From: Luteimonas gilva
Lineage (GTDB): Bacteria; Pseudomonadota; Gammaproteobacteria; Xanthomonadales; Xanthomonadaceae
Reading direction: 5' to 3'
DNA: 64,000 nucleotides
Assembly (NCBI RefSeq): GCF_005239095.1
Contig: NZ_SZUA01000001.1
Coordinates: 1,345,049-1,409,048, forward strand
Numbering within the stretch: position 1 is the stretch's first letter; each line of letters begins with the position of its first letter. Below, piece after piece: positions 53,860 to 64,000 of the stretch. Below the pieces are notes generated by a model. It ran no database searches. It was not told where the DNA came from and saw only the letters and a list, made by a program, of their open reading frames with translations. Position numbers and translations under genes: made by a program.

Positions 53860-54915
53860 ATGGAATACCGTTTTCTCGGCGCCTCCGGATTCAAAGTCCC
53901 CGCACTGGGTTTCGGCGCGGGCACTTTCGGCGGCAAAGGCCCTCTGTTCAGCGCCTGGGGCAATACCGATGTGGATGAAGCCAAGCGGCTGATCGACATC
54001 TGCCTCGACGCCGGCCTCAATCTGTTCGACACCGCGGACGTCTATTCGGACGGCGCATCCGAATCGATCCTCGGCGCGGCGCTCAAAGGCCGGCGCGACA
54101 AAGCCATCGTTTCGACCAAGCTGACGCTGCGCGCCGGCGACGGGCCAAACGATGCCGGCGCTTCGCGCCATCATTTGATCGAAGGCGTGAACAAGGCGCT
54201 GCGGCGCTTGGATACCGACTACATCGACCTGCTGCAATTGCACCACTTCGACGCGATGACGCCGGTCGAACAGGTGATGTCCACGCTCGACGATTTGGTC
54301 CGCGCGGGCAAGGTGCGCCACCTCGGCGTCTCGAATTTCTCCGGCTGGCAATTGATGAAATCGCAGGCCGCCGCCGACAGGCACGGTTATTCGCGCTACG
54401 TCGCCAACCAGACCTACTACTCGCTGATCGGCCGCGATTACGAGTGGGAGCTGATGCCGCTGGGCATCGATCAAGGCGTGGGGGCGGTGGTGTGGAGTCC
54501 GCTCGGCTGGGGCCGGCTGACCGGCAAGATCCGCCGCGGCCAACCCTTGCCGGAAGGCAGCCGCTTGCACGACACCGCCGGCTTCGCGCCGCCGGTGGAC
54601 GAGGAGCGTTTGTATCGCATCGTCGACGCGTTGGACGAAATCGCCGCCGAAACCGGCAAGACCATTCCGCAGATCGCATTGAACTGGCTGTTGCAGCGGC
54701 CGACCGTATCGACCGTGCTGATCGGCGCCCGCAACGAAGAACAGCTACGGCAGAACCTGGGCGCGGTCGGCTGGAACTTGACGGCCAATCAGGTCGCCAA
54801 ACTCGATGCGGCGAGCTACCTCACGCCGCCTTATCCCTATTACCCGTATTGGAACGGCCAGTTCGCCGAGCGCAATCCGCCGCCGGTCGCCGTACCGCGC
54901 CAGGAGTCCGCATGA
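53860..54915 (+). CDS. Aldo/keto reductase
   Basis: A 351-residue (beta/alpha)8 NADPH-dependent reductase. Catalytic Asp and Tyr in NLFDTADVYSDGASE, Lys in IVSTKLTL and His in LLQLHHFD; NADPH-binding C-terminal part with VLIGARNEEQLRQNLGAVGW. Family members reduce aldehydes and ketones; substrate unknown. AAAAGGAACC precedes the ATG. Its stop overlaps the start of the next gene (ATGA), so translation is coupled. Confidence 0.93.
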   Translation: MEYRFLGASGFKVPALGFGAGTFGGKGPLFSAWGNTDVDEAKRLIDICLDAGLNLFDTADVYSDGASESILGAALKGRRDKAIVSTKLTLRAGDGPNDAGASRHHLIEGVNKALRRLDTDYIDLLQLHHFDAMTPVEQVMSTLDDLVRAGKVRHLGVSNFSGWQLMKSQAAADRHGYSRYVANQTYYSLIGRDYEWELMPLGIDQGVGAVVWSPLGWGRLTGKIRRGQPLPEGSRLHDTAGFAPPVDEERLYRIVDALDEIAAETGKTIPQIALNWLLQRPTVSTVLIGARNEEQLRQNLGAVGWNLTANQVAKLDAASYLTPPYPYYPYWNGQFAERNPPPVAVPRQESA

Positions 54916-55931
54916 AAGCCGTCGCCCTCACCCGTTACCTGCCGATCGACGATCCGCAATCGCTGGTCGACGTCGAATTGCCGAAGCCGGATGCGCCCAC
55001 CGGTTACGACTTGCTCGTCCGCGTCGAAGCGGTATCGGTCAATCCGGTCGATACCAAAGTGCGTTCGCCCAAGCCCCAAGTCGAAGCGCAGCCGAAAGTG
55101 CTGGGTTACGACGCCGCTGGCGTGGTCGAAGCGGTCGGCGAAAAAGTCACTCGGTTCAGGCCCGGCGATGCGGTGTATTACGCCGGCGACATCACCCGCC
55201 CCGGCAGCGATGCCGAGTTCCAACTCGTCGACGAACGCTTGGTCGGCGCGAAGCCGCAGTCGTTGGACTTCGCCCAGGCCGCGGCGCTGCCGCTGACCGC
55301 GATCACCGCTTGGGAGTTGCTGTTCCAACGCATGCCCTTCGATGCCGACAACGGCGGTAAAGGTAAAACGCTGCTGGTGATCGGCGGCGCCGGCGGCGTC
55401 GGTTCGATCGCGATCCAGCTCGCGCGCCGCGCCGGTTTTACCATCGTCGCCACCGCCTCGCGGCCGGAAACGATCGAATGGTGCAAGACGATGGGCGCCG
55501 AACATGTGATCGACCATCGCCAACCGCTGGCCCAGCAATTGTCCGCGTTGGGCTTCGCGCAAGTGGATGCGGCGATCAATTTGGCCGACACCGACCGCTA
55601 CTGGGATGCGCTAGGCGAACTGTTGGCGCCGCAAGGGCATGTGGGCCTGATCGTCGAGCCTAGCGGCGCGCTGAAGATCGGCGATCCGTACAAGGCCAAA
55701 TGCATCGGCATCCACTGGGAGATGATGTTCGCCAGGCCGCGCTTCAAAACGGCGGACCAAGGCGAACAAGGCCGCATCCTCGACCGCATCGCGGCGTTGA
55801 TCGACGCCGGCGAATTGCGCAGCACACATACCGAAACGCTCGGCAAGATCGATGCGGCGAATCTGCGCGAAGCGCACCGGCGGCTGGAATCGGGGTCCGC
55901 CATCGGTAAGCTCACTTTAGCCGGGTGGTGA
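54912..55931 (+). CDS. Zinc-less quinone oxidoreductase-like medium-chain reductase
   Basis: A 339-residue MDR superfamily protein: GroES-like N-domain (VLGYDAAGVVEAVGEKVTRF and GDAVYYAGD) and an NADPH fold with LLVIGGAGGVGSIAIQLARRAG. The catalytic and structural zinc cysteines of alcohol dehydrogenases are absent, as in quinone oxidoreductases. It probably reduces quinones or enones. The ATG at 54912 overlaps the upstream stop; TGA at 55929-55931 is followed 47 bases later by the PhzF gene. Confidence 0.9.
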   Translation: MKAVALTRYLPIDDPQSLVDVELPKPDAPTGYDLLVRVEAVSVNPVDTKVRSPKPQVEAQPKVLGYDAAGVVEAVGEKVTRFRPGDAVYYAGDITRPGSDAEFQLVDERLVGAKPQSLDFAQAAALPLTAITAWELLFQRMPFDADNGGKGKTLLVIGGAGGVGSIAIQLARRAGFTIVATASRPETIEWCKTMGAEHVIDHRQPLAQQLSALGFAQVDAAINLADTDRYWDALGELLAPQGHVGLIVEPSGALKIGDPYKAKCIGIHWEMMFARPRFKTADQGEQGRILDRIAALIDAGELRSTHTETLGKIDAANLREAHRRLESGSAIGKLTLAGW

Positions 55932-55978
55932 GCGCGGCGCAGCGCCTCCATATTTCACGTCCGCTTCCGGAGAACCGA

Positions 55979-58916
<2,938 letters not shown>

Positions 58917-59252
58917 TGGGGCCTGGCCCGCATCCCATCTTTCCCTCCGGCGACCGCCACTTACCGCGACTTCCCGAACAAAAACTCCAAATTAATCAAT
59001 AATTTCCAGTTTTACCGTTCAGCCAGGGTTCGGTAATCCGCCGCTACCTTGCGCGCACTTTCTCCCCGCCCGGACCTGGGCGGGACCGGCGCCAGCCCGC
59101 AATCCTGCGGCTTTCGCGCCCGGGCAAAGGGCGCCACAGAGCCGCCCACGCCCTCCCCAGTACGCCATGCCGGTTTCCGGCGCCGATTCCCGTAAGGAAC
59201 CATGGGGGATCCGCGTCACGACCTGCGCAACGGAGCAAGGAGTACGCGTTAC
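58917..59252. other. Gene-free stretch between fadH and the SleB-like gene
   Basis: No credible coding frame. It contains an AT-rich island near 58980-59016 (AATTAATCAATAATTT), unlike the GC-rich surroundings, which could be a promoter, and a GC-rich hairpin near 59070-59090 (CCGCCC...GGGCGG). A start at 59202 was considered for the next gene and rejected. Confidence 0.35.
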
Positions 59253-59711
59253 ATGAAACTGGCCTGGATCCTCTGGCTGTCCCAAATGCTGCCCCAGCCG
59301 GCCGCCGATTCGTTGTGCCTGAGCACGACGGTCTACCTGGAAGCCCGCGACCAGTCGGTCCGCGGCCAGCAAGCCGTGGCCGAAGTCGCCCTGCGCCGCC
59401 GCGACAGCGGCCTGTGGGGCAACAACGTCTGCTCGGTGGTCACCGCTCCCAAGCAATTCGCCCCCACCCTGGTTTCGCGCCAGACCCGGCTCGGCAACAG
59501 CGAAGCCTGGGCCGAAGCCGTGACCGTGGCGCTCGAAGCCGAGCGCAACTGGGCCCTGCCGCCCGGCAAGCGCAAAGAGATTGTCCCCGGCGCCAGCCAC
59601 TTCATGGCCCACGCCATCGCCGCGCCGAGCTGGCGCAACGCCTACCAGGTGGCGACGATCGGCGACCACACTTTCCTGCGCGTGCAGAAGCTGAAACCGC
59701 GCCGCGGTTGA
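59253..59711 (+). CDS. SleB-like cell wall hydrolase (Hydrolase_2)
   Basis: A 152-residue protein with a hydrophobic N-terminus (KLAWILWLSQMLPQPAADS, signal peptide or anchor) and a hydrolase core: CLSTTVYLEARDQSVRGQQAVAEVAL with the catalytic Glu in the EAR motif, and a later ASHFMAH segment. SleB-type enzymes are lytic transglycosylases on peptidoglycan. AAGGAG lies 10 bases before the ATG at 59253. Small for the family but the core is complete. Confidence 0.82.
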   Translation: MKLAWILWLSQMLPQPAADSLCLSTTVYLEARDQSVRGQQAVAEVALRRRDSGLWGNNVCSVVTAPKQFAPTLVSRQTRLGNSEAWAEAVTVALEAERNWALPPGKRKEIVPGASHFMAHAIAAPSWRNAYQVATIGDHTFLRVQKLKPRRG

Positions 59712-59732
59712 TCGCCGCGGCTTCGATTTTTT

Positions 59733-59830
59733 GTAGGAGCGGCTTTAGCCGCGAGCTTTTTCTCTCAAATCCTTGCAATGTCGCGATTTGAAGCAATGAG
59801 CTCGCGGCTAAAGCAAAAGCCCGCCCCCAC
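59733..59830. repeat. Palindromic repeat, 'gtaggagcggctttagccgc' family, decayed
   Basis: Left arm GTAGGAGCGGCTTTAGCCGC is intact; the right arm is interrupted (GCGGCTAAAGCAAAAGCCCGCCCCCAC), so this copy has been altered. It lies between the SleB-like and GST genes. Confidence 0.85.
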
Positions 59831-59922
59831 GAAGCAAAGCCGCAACGATCCGTTGCGCCGCGGCGATTGAGCCTTCACGCCTCCGCGTCCATCATCGCGC
59901 CTCCTCGCAACGGAGTCGCTCC

Positions 59923-60534
59923 ATGAAGCTTTACTACTCGCCCGGCGCCTGCTCGCTGGCCGACCACATCGTGCTGGAATGGATCGGCAAGCCTTATGAA
60001 GCCGTGCGCGTGAACCGCGAGGAGCGCAAGCAGCCCGAATTCCTGAAGATCAATCCCGCCGGCGCGGTGCCCGTGCTCGAGGACGGCAGCTGGCGATTGA
60101 CGCAGAACGCGGCGATCCTCAATTTCCTCGCCGACAGTTTTCCCGAAGCGGGCCTGGGCGGCGACGGCACGCCGAAGAGCCGCGCCGAAGCGAACCGCTG
60201 GCTGGCGTTCGTCAATTCAGACATGCATCCGGCGTTCAAGCCGCTATTCGGTTCGACCGCTTATCTGGGCGACGAAGGCGCGATCGAAAAATCCAAGGCC
60301 GACGCCAAGAAGAAACTGCGTGGCATGTTCGCGACTGCCGACGCGCAATTGGCGGGCAAGGATTGGCTAATCGGGCAGCGTTCGATCGCCGACCCGTATT
60401 TGTTCGTGCTGACGCGTTGGGCCAAGGCCAACGACATCGACCTGTCCGGCCTTTCCAACCTCGAGCGTTTCTTCGCCCACATGCTGGCCGATGCGCACGT
60501 GCAGAAGGCGATGAAGGACGAAGGCCTGGCCTAA
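59923..60534 (+). CDS. Glutathione S-transferase
   Basis: A 203-residue cytosolic GST: thioredoxin fold with YYSPGACSLADHIVLEWIG (Ser/Cys near the active site, beta-class-like SPGACSL), the cis-Pro in NPAGAVPVLEDG and LTQNAAILNFLAD, then an all-helical C-domain. The N-terminal pattern is that of bacterial beta-class enzymes such as GstA. It conjugates or reduces electrophiles with glutathione. AACGGAGTC precedes the ATG. Confidence 0.93.
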   Translation: MKLYYSPGACSLADHIVLEWIGKPYEAVRVNREERKQPEFLKINPAGAVPVLEDGSWRLTQNAAILNFLADSFPEAGLGGDGTPKSRAEANRWLAFVNSDMHPAFKPLFGSTAYLGDEGAIEKSKADAKKKLRGMFATADAQLAGKDWLIGQRSIADPYLFVLTRWAKANDIDLSGLSNLERFFAHMLADAHVQKAMKDEGLA

Positions 60535-60548
60535 ACCGCTTTCGCTTT

Positions 60549-60664
60549 GTAGAACGGTGCTTGCTCCGCTGCCTTTGCCGTTGCTCGTGTAGAGCGGAGC
60601 TTGCTCCGCTGCTCTTATTCCATCGGGTCGGCGAGAAAAGCAGCGGAGCAAGCCCCGCTCTACA
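60549..60664. repeat. Palindromic repeats, 'gtagagcggagc' family
   Basis: A left-arm-only unit (60549-60572, one base changed) followed by a full palindrome 60589-60664 (GTAGAGCGGAGCTTGCTCCGC and GCGGAGCAAGCCCCGCTCTAC). It lies between convergent genes. Confidence 0.9.
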
Positions 60665-60669
60665 AAGCG

Positions 60670-61134
60670 TTACGCCATGGCGGCGCGCACGCCGCGTTCC
60701 CACTGCTGCGCCGACGGCACGCCCTTGCTCTTGGCGATCGCCGCGGTCAATTCCGGCAACAGCGCCGACAATTCGTCGGTGTCGTTGCAACGCTCGATCT
60801 TCAGCTGCATGAAATAGCCGCGCAGGCCCAGATGCTGGCGCACCGCTTCGGACATCAGTCCGCTCAGCACGCGATAACGGTCGGCCGCATCGGACCAAGC
60901 CGCAGCGGCTTCGGCGATTTGCGCCAGCGGCGCGATCAAACCCTGCTCGGCCAGTTGCGCCAACGCATCCGGCGGCGCGTGCAGACCGCTGGCCAGGCCC
61001 AGCAACTGGGCGATGTTGCGCCGGCCGTCGACCAGCAGCAACGTGGAGCGAAGCGCGGGCGGCAGCTTGCGCGCCCGCGTTTCGATTTCTTCGCGACCGG
61101 CATCGGTCTTGGCGTACACCTCGTCGGCTCGCAT
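60670..61134 (-). CDS. Hypothetical protein downstream of prpC
   Basis: A 154-residue soluble protein starting RADEVYAKTDAGREEIETRARKLPPALRSTLLLVDGRR, then two helical parts separated by an Ala-rich linker. The N-terminal TDAGREE...LP...R..LLLVDGRR pattern is seen in proteins of unknown function in proteobacteria. A GGAGGGGGAG site lies directly before the ATG at 61134; the longer frame would overlap prpC. It follows prpC by 40 bases and is probably in its operon. Confidence 0.7.
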   Translation of the reverse strand: MRADEVYAKTDAGREEIETRARKLPPALRSTLLLVDGRRNIAQLLGLASGLHAPPDALAQLAEQGLIAPLAQIAEAAAAWSDAADRYRVLSGLMSEAVRQHLGLRGYFMQLKIERCNDTDELSALLPELTAAIAKSKGVPSAQQWERGVRAAMA

Positions 61135-61174
61135 CTCCCCCTCCCCCGGCTCAGGATGCGCGCCGCGGTCTCCC

Positions 61175-62332
61175 TTAGCCGCGGCGTTCGATCGGCACGT
61201 ATTCGCGATCATCCGGCCCGGTGTAGTTGGCGCTCGGGCGGATGATCTTGCCGTCTTCGCGCTGTTCTATCACATGAGCCGACCAGCCGGACGTGCGCGC
61301 GATCACGAACAGCGGCGTGAACATCGGGGTCGGCACGCCCATCATGTGGTAGCTGGAGGCGCTGTACCAATCCAGGTTCGGGAACATCTTCTTCAGGTCC
61401 CACATCAGCGTTTCGATGCGCTCGCTGACGTCGAACAGCGTACGGTTGCCGCCCTCGTCGCACAGCTTGCGGCTGATGTCCTTGATGATCGGGTTGCGCG
61501 GATCGCCGATAGTGTAGACCGGATGGCCGAAGCCGATCACGATTTCCTTGCGTTCGACCCGGGCGCGGATGTCGGCTTCGGCTTCGTCGGCGGTCGAATA
61601 GCGCGAAATGATGTCCATCGCCACTTCGTTCGCGCCGCCGTGCTTGGGACCGCGCAGCGCGCCGATCGCGCCGGTGATGCAGGAATGCATGTCCGAACCG
61701 GTGCCGGCGATGACGCGCGCGGTGAAAGTGCTGGCGTTGAATTCGTGTTCGGCGTAGAGGATCAGCGATTTGTCCATCGCATCGGCGTGCAGCGCGCTCG
61801 GCGGCTCGCCGTGCAGCAAATGCAGGAAATGCGCGGCGATGCTGTCGTCGTCGGTTTCGACGTCGATGCGGCGGCCGTTGCGGGTGAAATGCCACCAGTA
61901 CAGCAGCATCGAACCGAAGCTGGCCATCAGCCGGTCGGCGATGTCGCGCGCTTCCGAAGCCGGGTGGCCTTCGCGTTCCGGCAACACCGTTCCCAGCACC
62001 GAGCAACCGGTGCGCATCACGTCCATCGGGTGCGCGTTGGCGGGCACCAGTTCCAGCGCTTCCTGCACGATCGCCGGCAGCCCGCGCAGGCGCTTGAGCT
62101 TGGCCTTGTAGGCCTTCAGCTGCGAAGCCGTCGGCAGCGCGCCGTGCACCAGCAGATGGGCGACTTCCTCGAACGTGGATTTGGTCGCCAGGTCGTGGAT
62201 GTCGTAGCCGCGGTAGTGCAGGTCGTTGCCGCTGCGGCCGACCGTGCACAGCGCGGTGTTGCCCGCGGCGGTGCCGGACAGGGCGACCGATTTTTTCGGC
62301 TTGAAGCCGGGCTGCGTGGAATTGTCGCTCAC
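61175..62332 (-). CDS. prpC: 2-methylcitrate synthase
   Basis: A 385-residue citrate-synthase-family enzyme condensing propionyl-CoA with oxaloacetate to 2-methylcitrate. Active-site residues: His in [13 protein letters not shown], His in [14 protein letters not shown] and the later Asp in the C-terminal domain. Length, start and the GLRGYDI-like [10 protein letters not shown] match PrpC rather than GltA. It is downstream of two small membrane protein genes and prpB on the minus strand. prpD is at 49181-50620. Confidence 0.95.
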   Translation of the reverse strand: MSDNSTQPGFKPKKSVALSGTAAGNTALCTVGRSGNDLHYRGYDIHDLATKSTFEEVAHLLVHGALPTASQLKAYKAKLKRLRGLPAIVQEALELVPANAHPMDVMRTGCSVLGTVLPEREGHPASEARDIADRLMASFGSMLLYWWHFTRNGRRIDVETDDDSIAAHFLHLLHGEPPSALHADAMDKSLILYAEHEFNASTFTARVIAGTGSDMHSCITGAIGALRGPKHGGANEVAMDIISRYSTADEAEADIRARVERKEIVIGFGHPVYTIGDPRNPIIKDISRKLCDEGGNRTLFDVSERIETLMWDLKKMFPNLDWYSASSYHMMGVPTPMFTPLFVIARTSGWSAHVIEQREDGKIIRPSANYTGPDDREYVPIERRG

Positions 62333-62360
62333 TTTCGTTCTCCGTGATTCATCGGTCGGT

Positions 62361-62954
62361 TCAATCGGTAAAGGCTTCCGTCGCGGTCTGCCAGGGGCAT
62401 TGGGCCACCGGCCGCACCACCGGCTTGACGGGCGCGCGCCGGTCTTCGAACACCCAGCATTCTTCCAGGGTCGAGCAGTAACAAAAATCCATCCGTCCGC
62501 GCGCGTTCATTCCCCGACGGAAGCGCGCGTAAATCGACGGATCCTTGAAGATGAGCACGGCCAGCGACTCGCCGGGGCTAAGCACGGTTTCGGACAAGGT
62601 CGAATGGCCGTACTCGGCGCCGGACAAACCGAGCGCGGACAGCACGGCCGCCCAGTTGCGATACGGCTTGCCGTCGACGGTGATCCGCACCGTCTCTAGC
62701 TTGGCCGGACCGACGCCCTTGTTGAAGATGCTCACCCGACGGTCTTGGTCCTGGTAGGCGATGGTCGCGTGCGGCCACACCTGCGCGCGCACCTGTTGGC
62801 GCTGCACGTAGGCGGTGTAGCCGGACACCAGCAATGCGAGCAGGCCGATGCACGAAGCGACGATCATGCCGAAGGCGTCCCAACGTCGCTGCGGTTCGAT
62901 GCGCACCCGCGCGTCGCTGTCGGCATGCGGCGGCGGTCCGGGCGCCTGGCTCAT
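62361..62954 (-). CDS. Single-pass membrane protein in prp operon, paralogue B
   Basis: A 197-residue protein with a transmembrane helix ([22 protein letters not shown]) followed by [13 protein letters not shown], a beta-rich periplasmic-type domain with [21 protein letters not shown], and [14 protein letters not shown] near the C-terminus. It is a clear paralogue of the upstream gene (shared QRQQVRA.VWP, NKGVGPA, VDGKP, CYCS.L.ECW). Function unknown. The ATG at 62954 overlaps the stop of the upstream gene (ATGA). Confidence 0.8.
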   Translation of the reverse strand: MSQAPGPPPHADSDARVRIEPQRRWDAFGMIVASCIGLLALLVSGYTAYVQRQQVRAQVWPHATIAYQDQDRRVSIFNKGVGPAKLETVRITVDGKPYRNWAAVLSALGLSGAEYGHSTLSETVLSPGESLAVLIFKDPSIYARFRRGMNARGRMDFCYCSTLEECWVFEDRRAPVKPVVRPVAQCPWQTATEAFTD

Positions 62955-63502
62955 TCGTAGAACTCGTCCGGCCCCATCGCCGGACAGCGCGCGACTTCGC
63001 GCTGCGCGTCTTCCAGCGATTCGCCCCAGGTCTGCGTGGTCCAGCACTCGTCCAGCGCCGAGCAGTAGCAGAGCTTGATCCGCAGGCGCTTACCGGCATG
63101 CCGGCGCAACTCGAGGAAGCGCTCGTGGCTGGAAGGTTTCAGGTAAACCAAATCCTCTCCGGCCGACAGCACCAGTCCGGCGAGCGAGCTGTAGGACTGG
63201 CCGGGATCCTGCAATCGCAGGCGTTCGAGCACCTGGCCCCAGCTGTGCGCCGGCTTGCCGTCGACTTCGACCCGCACCGAACGCACCATCGCCGGACCCA
63301 CGCCTTTGTTGGCGATGCGAAACTCGCCTGCCTGGCCGGCGTTGTACATCAGCAGCCGCGGCCAGACCTCGGCGCGCACCTGCTGGCGCTGGATCAACGC
63401 GGTGTAGGCCGAGACGGCCACCGCGACCAGGCCGATCAGCACCGCCGAGATCGCGGTGATGCGATCCCAATCGGTGCCGGGCTTGGCCTGCGCTTCGTTC
63501 AC
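62951..63502 (-). CDS. Single-pass membrane protein in prp operon, paralogue A
   Basis: A 183-residue protein: cytoplasmic N-terminus, transmembrane helix ([23 protein letters not shown]), then [12 protein letters not shown] and a soluble domain with [22 protein letters not shown] and [13 protein letters not shown]. Paralogue of the gene at 62361. Its ATG overlaps the prpB stop by 4 bases and its stop overlaps the next start, so it is tightly inside the prp operon. No family name recognised. Confidence 0.8.
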   Translation of the reverse strand: MNEAQAKPGTDWDRITAISAVLIGLVAVAVSAYTALIQRQQVRAEVWPRLLMYNAGQAGEFRIANKGVGPAMVRSVRVEVDGKPAHSWGQVLERLRLQDPGQSYSSLAGLVLSAGEDLVYLKPSSHERFLELRRHAGKRLRIKLCYCSALDECWTTQTWGESLEDAQREVARCPAMGPDEFYE

Positions 63503-64000
63503 TTCGACTTGGCGAACAGGGTGTCGAGCTTCTGCTCGTAAGCGTGATAGCCGAGGAAGTCGTACAGCTCCTCGCGCGTCTGCAGCCGGTCGACGATGCC
63601 CTTCTGGGTGCCGTCCTTGCGCACGGTTTCGTAGAAGCCCAGCGCCGCCTTGTTCATCGCCCGGTACGCGCCGCAGCAGTACAGCGCGATGTCGACGTTC
63701 GCCTCGCGCAGCTCGTCGGTGGTGAAGAAAGGCGTGGAGCCGAATTCGGTGAGGTTGGCGAGGATCGGCACCTTCACCGCCTGCTTGAAGCGACGGTAGT
63801 CGTCCAGCGACTTCATCGCTTCGGGGAAAATCATGTCGGCGCCGGCGTCGACGTAGGCCACGGCACGTTCGATCGCCGAATCCACGCCTTCGCTGGCGGC
63901 GGCGTCGGTGCGGGCCATGATCACGAAGCTTTCGTCGTGGCGCGCGTCCACAGCAGACTTGATGCGGTCGACCATTTCGTCGGCCGGCACCACTTCCTTG
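63499..64000 (-). CDS. prpB: 2-methylisocitrate lyase, 5' part beyond window
   Basis: The C-terminal about 166 residues of PrpB, which splits 2-methylisocitrate into pyruvate and succinate. Visible: [19 protein letters not shown] (R/T-D region), [29 protein letters not shown] and the terminal Lys-rich end. The catalytic KKCGH-type loop lies upstream, outside the window, so activity cannot be judged. The frame runs open to the right edge, and its stop overlaps the next gene by 4 bases. Confidence 0.92.
   Translation of the reverse strand, partial: KEVVPADEMVDRIKSAVDARHDESFVIMARTDAAASEGVDSAIERAVAYVDAGADMIFPEAMKSLDDYRRFKQAVKVPILANLTEFGSTPFFTTDELREANVDIALYCCGAYRAMNKAALGFYETVRKDGTQKGIVDRLQTREELYDFLGYHAYEQKLDTLFAKSK

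Noticed and set aside
59202-59252. Earlier start for the SleB-like gene at 59202
   Set aside because: The extra residues are polar and unlike a signal peptide; the ATG at 59253 has a better spaced AAGGAG and starts the hydrophobic leader.

Overview
The window is high-GC DNA (roughly two thirds G+C by eye) from a member of the Lysobacteraceae/Xanthomonadaceae, most likely Lysobacter or a close relative. The grounds are a type IV secretion effector carrying a XVIPCD-type C-terminus, paired S46 dipeptidyl peptidases, a tdh/kbl pair, a bTHX ribosomal protein gene, small DUF6289-like secreted peptides and many short palindromic intergenic repeats. It is ordinary chromosome with one clearly foreign-looking island. 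No tRNA, rRNA, CRISPR array, insertion sequence or prophage was seen.

Layout. 1-5.5 kb: membrane proteins (DoxX-like, CPBP protease, MATE efflux) and small enzymes. 5.6-8.9 kb: a four-gene, partly low-GC operon encoding a relaxation-protein-like membrane protein, a small OmpA-domain protein, a lipoprotein and a large HExxH protein with a XVIPCD-like tail. I read this as an antibacterial type IV secretion effector with its immunity lipoprotein. 9-21 kb: two SRPBCC proteins, histidine catabolism (hutU, then divergent hutF and hutI), an Ada/AlkA plus Ogt alkylation-repair pair, a nucleotide pyrophosphatase-like lipoprotein and an M19 dipeptidase. 21-27 kb: bTHX, then a zinc group (merC-like gene divergent from a ZnuD-like receptor, with zur nearby) and a MarR/MFS pair. 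27-37 kb: core genes gltX, lpxH, purF, a SPOR protein, folC, a histidine phosphatase and serA. folC carries two palindromic repeats inserted in frame.

37-47 kb: two tandem small secreted peptides, paired DPP7-type and DPP11-type peptidases, and the threonine-to-glycine pathway (tdh, kbl). 47-59 kb: the main OmpA porin, prpD, a LysR-linked redox/efflux cluster (MFS, aldo/keto reductase, quinone oxidoreductase, PhzF) and fadH. 59-64 kb: a SleB-like hydrolase, a GST and the methylcitrate operon (prpB, two paralogous membrane proteins, prpC, a small hypothetical), cut by the window edge.

At least seven palindromic repeat families fill the gaps between genes, often at 3' ends. Three genes (ada-alkA, hutI, lpxH) have a TANAAT box exactly 6 nt before the ATG and no Shine-Dalgarno, which points to leaderless mRNAs.
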